In this document: piece after piece, positions 8,943 through 11,280 of the stretch | Numbering within the stretch: position 1 is the stretch's first letter | How the letters are laid out: each line of letters starts with the position of its first letter | DNA from: Conidiobolus incongruus B7586 | Lineage: Eukaryota > Entomophthoromycota > Entomophthoromycetes > Entomophthorales > Conidiobolaceae | Assembly (NCBI GenBank): GCA_000697335.1 | Contig: JNEM01007943.1 | Span: forward strand, 1 to 11,280 | Length of the DNA: 11,280 nucleotides | Direction: 5' to 3' | Made by a program: the position numbers and the translations under genes | The notes under the pieces: model-generated | What the model saw: the letters and a program-made list of their open reading frames with translations, nothing else | What the model was told of the DNA's origin: nothing | Database searches by the model: none

Positions 8943-10406
8943 CTAGGAAGATTGATTGGTAGATTGAATTTGATTCAAAGTGATCACATTGGCTTGTATG
9001 TTCTTAAGCATTGTTCTCATCTTATCCTCTATTCTTCCCTTTTCTCTAATGATTGTTAAGGCAATTCCTGGTCGACCATATCTCCCTGTACGACCAGAAG
9101 TGTGTAGATAATGAGAGGGAGATTTGGGCATCCCAACAAATATGACAAAGTCGACATTAGGAAGATCGATTCCTCGTATTAAAGTTTCAGTACCAACTAA
9201 AACACACGGCTTCTCCAATTTACATTCAATAGAATGTGCTTCGATTCCTGTGTTCTGGAGCTGCTGAATCAGTTTTTGGCAACTTTGAGTATCTTTGATA
9301 ATTAGCATAGTGGATTGTGAGGTAGGTTTGGAGTGGATGATGTTGGCAATCTGTAGAATAAGCTTATCATCTAATTCATCGCCTGCAATAGGATCAAACT
9401 CTTGTTCAGAAATGAAATTTGATCCGGCGCCCTCTTCTTTGTTCATATCAATATTTCTAATTCCCTTTTCATTGACTAATAAGCAGATATGTCTGATATT
9501 TGGTGGAGACTGAGATGAATTTACACCATCAATGAATAAAGGACTAAACATCAAATTATTTTCTCTAAAGTAGTGTCTTACTGGTCGACTCAAAGTAGCA
9601 GACATGGCAGTAATTGCAGGCAAATGGTTGGCCGGCTTGTTGGTATCTGAACCTGCTACATCAGTAAACAATTTAGAGAGTAAAAGATGGGTTGGTGATG
9701 GATGCTTTAATCGGTTCTTAATTTTAGACTGTGTGGAGTACCTTGGAGGAAGATTAAGAAGCAAATCAACCTCATCCAAAACTAACCAACCTAGTGACTT
9801 CCATTTAGGCGGATTCATATGGTAAAGGTCCCATGCAGATTTAGGTGTACTGATTAATAGCCTTGGGGTATGTTCAAGAAATTTTTTAATTTGTTTTTGC
9901 TCTGTTTCTTTATCTTTATATATAACTTGAACCTGGTGATGAAGATGAGTGGGTGGGTATAGACCATCAAGAAGCAGTTCAGCCCAATTAAAAATCTGTA
10001 AAGCAAGTTCTCTATTAGGAACTAACAAAAGTCTTGTGAATTGTTTTGGCATATTATTCTTTTCCTCAACATATCCTGAGTTGATTAAAGCAATTATAGC
10101 TCCAAAGGTTTTTCCTGACCCCGTAAAGTCCCTTAATAAAACAGGATGCTTTGAATCCAAAGCAGGTATTAAAGCTGATTGAATTGGAGTTGCCTGTGAG
10201 ATATTGAATTTCTCTTTCAAGTTATTTAAGATATCAGGGTGTAAATTGAGTGTCTATAATATCAAAGTCAGTTTAATCATAAATAAAAAAGAAATAAAAA
10301 TTACATGAAAACGATGAACATTCGACCCAAAAATCATGGGTTTAATACCTGTTTTTAAAATATTGGGGTTTGAAAATAGTTTTATTATCTTTAAATTTTG
10401 ATACAT
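8943..10406 (-). CDS. DEAD-box family RNA helicase, probably mitochondrial (Mrh4/DDX28-like), two exons, 470 aa
   Basis: ATP-dependent RNA helicase. Exon 1 is 10406-10305 and exon 2 is 10253-8943, joined in phase 0. The ATG at 10406 is the first after an in-frame TAG and has A at -3; a second ATG lies at codon 24 (10337). Residues 1-40 hold five Lys/Arg and no Asp/Glu, as expected of a mitochondrial presequence. Motifs in order: F50...TPIQ (Q motif, Gln59), TGSGKT (Walker A, 78-83), VPNRELA (Ia, 112-118), STPKS (Ib, 169-173), DEVD (Walker B, 194-197), SAT (III, 252-254), MLIIKDT (IV, about 350-356), GTE...RGID (V, to 397) and HTSGRTGR (VI, 418-425). All catalytic residues are present. Oddities: DEVD in place of DEAD, and about 15 residues fewer than eIF4A between motifs IV and V, with no QxxR segment. 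Mitochondrial ribosome or RNA work is inferred from the presequence and the overall resemblance. The family call is firm, the Mrh4 assignment moderate. Confidence 0.9.
10254..10304 (-). other. Intron of the helicase gene (51 nt, phase 0)
   Basis: On the minus strand it begins GTAATT and ends ATTATAG. CTGAC at 10267-10271 matches the fungal CTRAY branch site, 13 nt before the acceptor. It joins ...NVHRFH to TLNLHPDILNNLKEKF, giving the leucine-rich lead expected just before the Q motif. Without it exon 2 has no ATG in frame before the Q motif. Confidence 0.78.
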
Positions 10407-11280
10407 TGTAATAATAATTAACTAGTTGAAATTTTACTAAGAATAATTTGGCATCATTTATTTAATTCAATTCAATCGAATTACTAAATTATGGGATCAC
10501 TTTACCACCTAATTAATGATTTTAATAAAATGTATGATAAAATTATTATTATATAATATTTTTAATTTAGGTCAGATAAATAATATAAATTTTTTTATTT
10601 TTACACTCTTTTCAAATAACTTTGATTAATTTAAATTATTTCTTCTAATAGTTTGGCCAGCTTAATCCTATGGTTTCGAATATCAAATTATTTATCATAT
10701 ATTATTTAGGTTTATAATTGACAATTTCTAAATCCTTTCTTGCTCAGGTTTGGATAAATTAGTAATTTATTTTATACATTTTTTTGATAAATATAAAATT
10801 TATCGATAAATCATATTCAATCTTATTCAGACGTTGCTGATATACCAGCAAATATGATAATAACATTAAATATTCATCATAGATTATTATTATAATTTTC
10901 ATTCCCGGAATTTCTATTAGTTCTGAGCACATCTATTAATATTTAATCAAGGCTTAGATAAGCTATCTTTTGCAGTACAGATACTTTGATTGTCAATGCC
11001 AATTAAGAGATACTAGATATTTATTTAATTTTAATTTCATTTTTCTAATTTAATTAAACTCCTTTAAAGATTTATATAATCCTGAATTCTTGATTTTAAA
11101 TATATAATAATTCAATATTCAGACTTTTAATAATATCATCTTTAATTTAATATTAATATCTTATATAAAGCTATAAACTTATTATTTTCTTTATATAAGC
11201 TTTTATTAAATATATTTTATTTTTGAATTTTTAAATATATTTTTTTGAATATATTTTTTTATAATTTATTTTTATATATT
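10407..11280. other. AT-rich upstream region of the helicase gene
   Basis: No gene is visible. It should contain the helicase promoter, but no element stands out from the A/T background. A small hairpin, TTGCTG/CAGCAA, lies at 10834-10851. The last 100 bases are almost pure A and T. Confidence 0.5.

Noticed and set aside
9295-10182. Three plus-strand frames (9295-9513, 9604-9825, 9949-10182)
   Set aside because: All lie antisense inside the helicase exon, where frames stay open because of codon structure on the other strand. None resembles a protein.
10631-10690. Short minus-strand peptide with RIKLAKLLEEII upstream of the helicase
   Set aside because: Only 18 codons between stops, with no ATG and no convincing splice sites to join it to the helicase or to another gene.

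Overview
The window reads as nuclear DNA of a fungus. It is very AT-rich, has few genes, and its two genes are interrupted by introns of only 51-53 nt (GT...TAG). The protein set, the short introns and the gene-poor AT-rich background would fit a basidiomycete such as a rust fungus (Pucciniales), but nothing here fixes the lineage; this placement is inference.

Layout. 1-4428 is AT-rich DNA with no supportable gene; it holds several inverted repeats, the best at 694-841. 4429-5563 (minus strand) is a three-exon gene for a 342-residue HSF-type DNA-binding protein. 5564-5642 is its leader and proximal promoter, with a pyrimidine-rich tract and a 16-bp dyad. 5643-6250 is a stretch of intermediate GC with no clear gene; it carries a 56-codon open frame that weakly resembles a retroelement ORF1/gag-type domain and three small palindromes. 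6251-8942 returns to AT-rich DNA without a gene. 8943-10406 (minus strand) is a two-exon gene for a 470-residue DEAD-box family RNA helicase, probably mitochondrial and Mrh4/DDX28-like. 10407-11280 is AT-rich upstream DNA, almost pure A/T near the window end.

Both genes lie on the minus strand, about 3.4 kb apart. There is no sign that they are co-regulated or work together: one is a nuclear sequence-specific DNA-binding protein, the other probably acts on organellar RNA. I found no CRISPR array, rRNA, tRNA, intact transposon or new multi-gene system. The points most worth a second look are the short RecA2 domain of the helicase, which lacks the usual QxxR stretch, the absence of an oligomerisation region after the HSF domain, and the hairpin cluster at 694-841.
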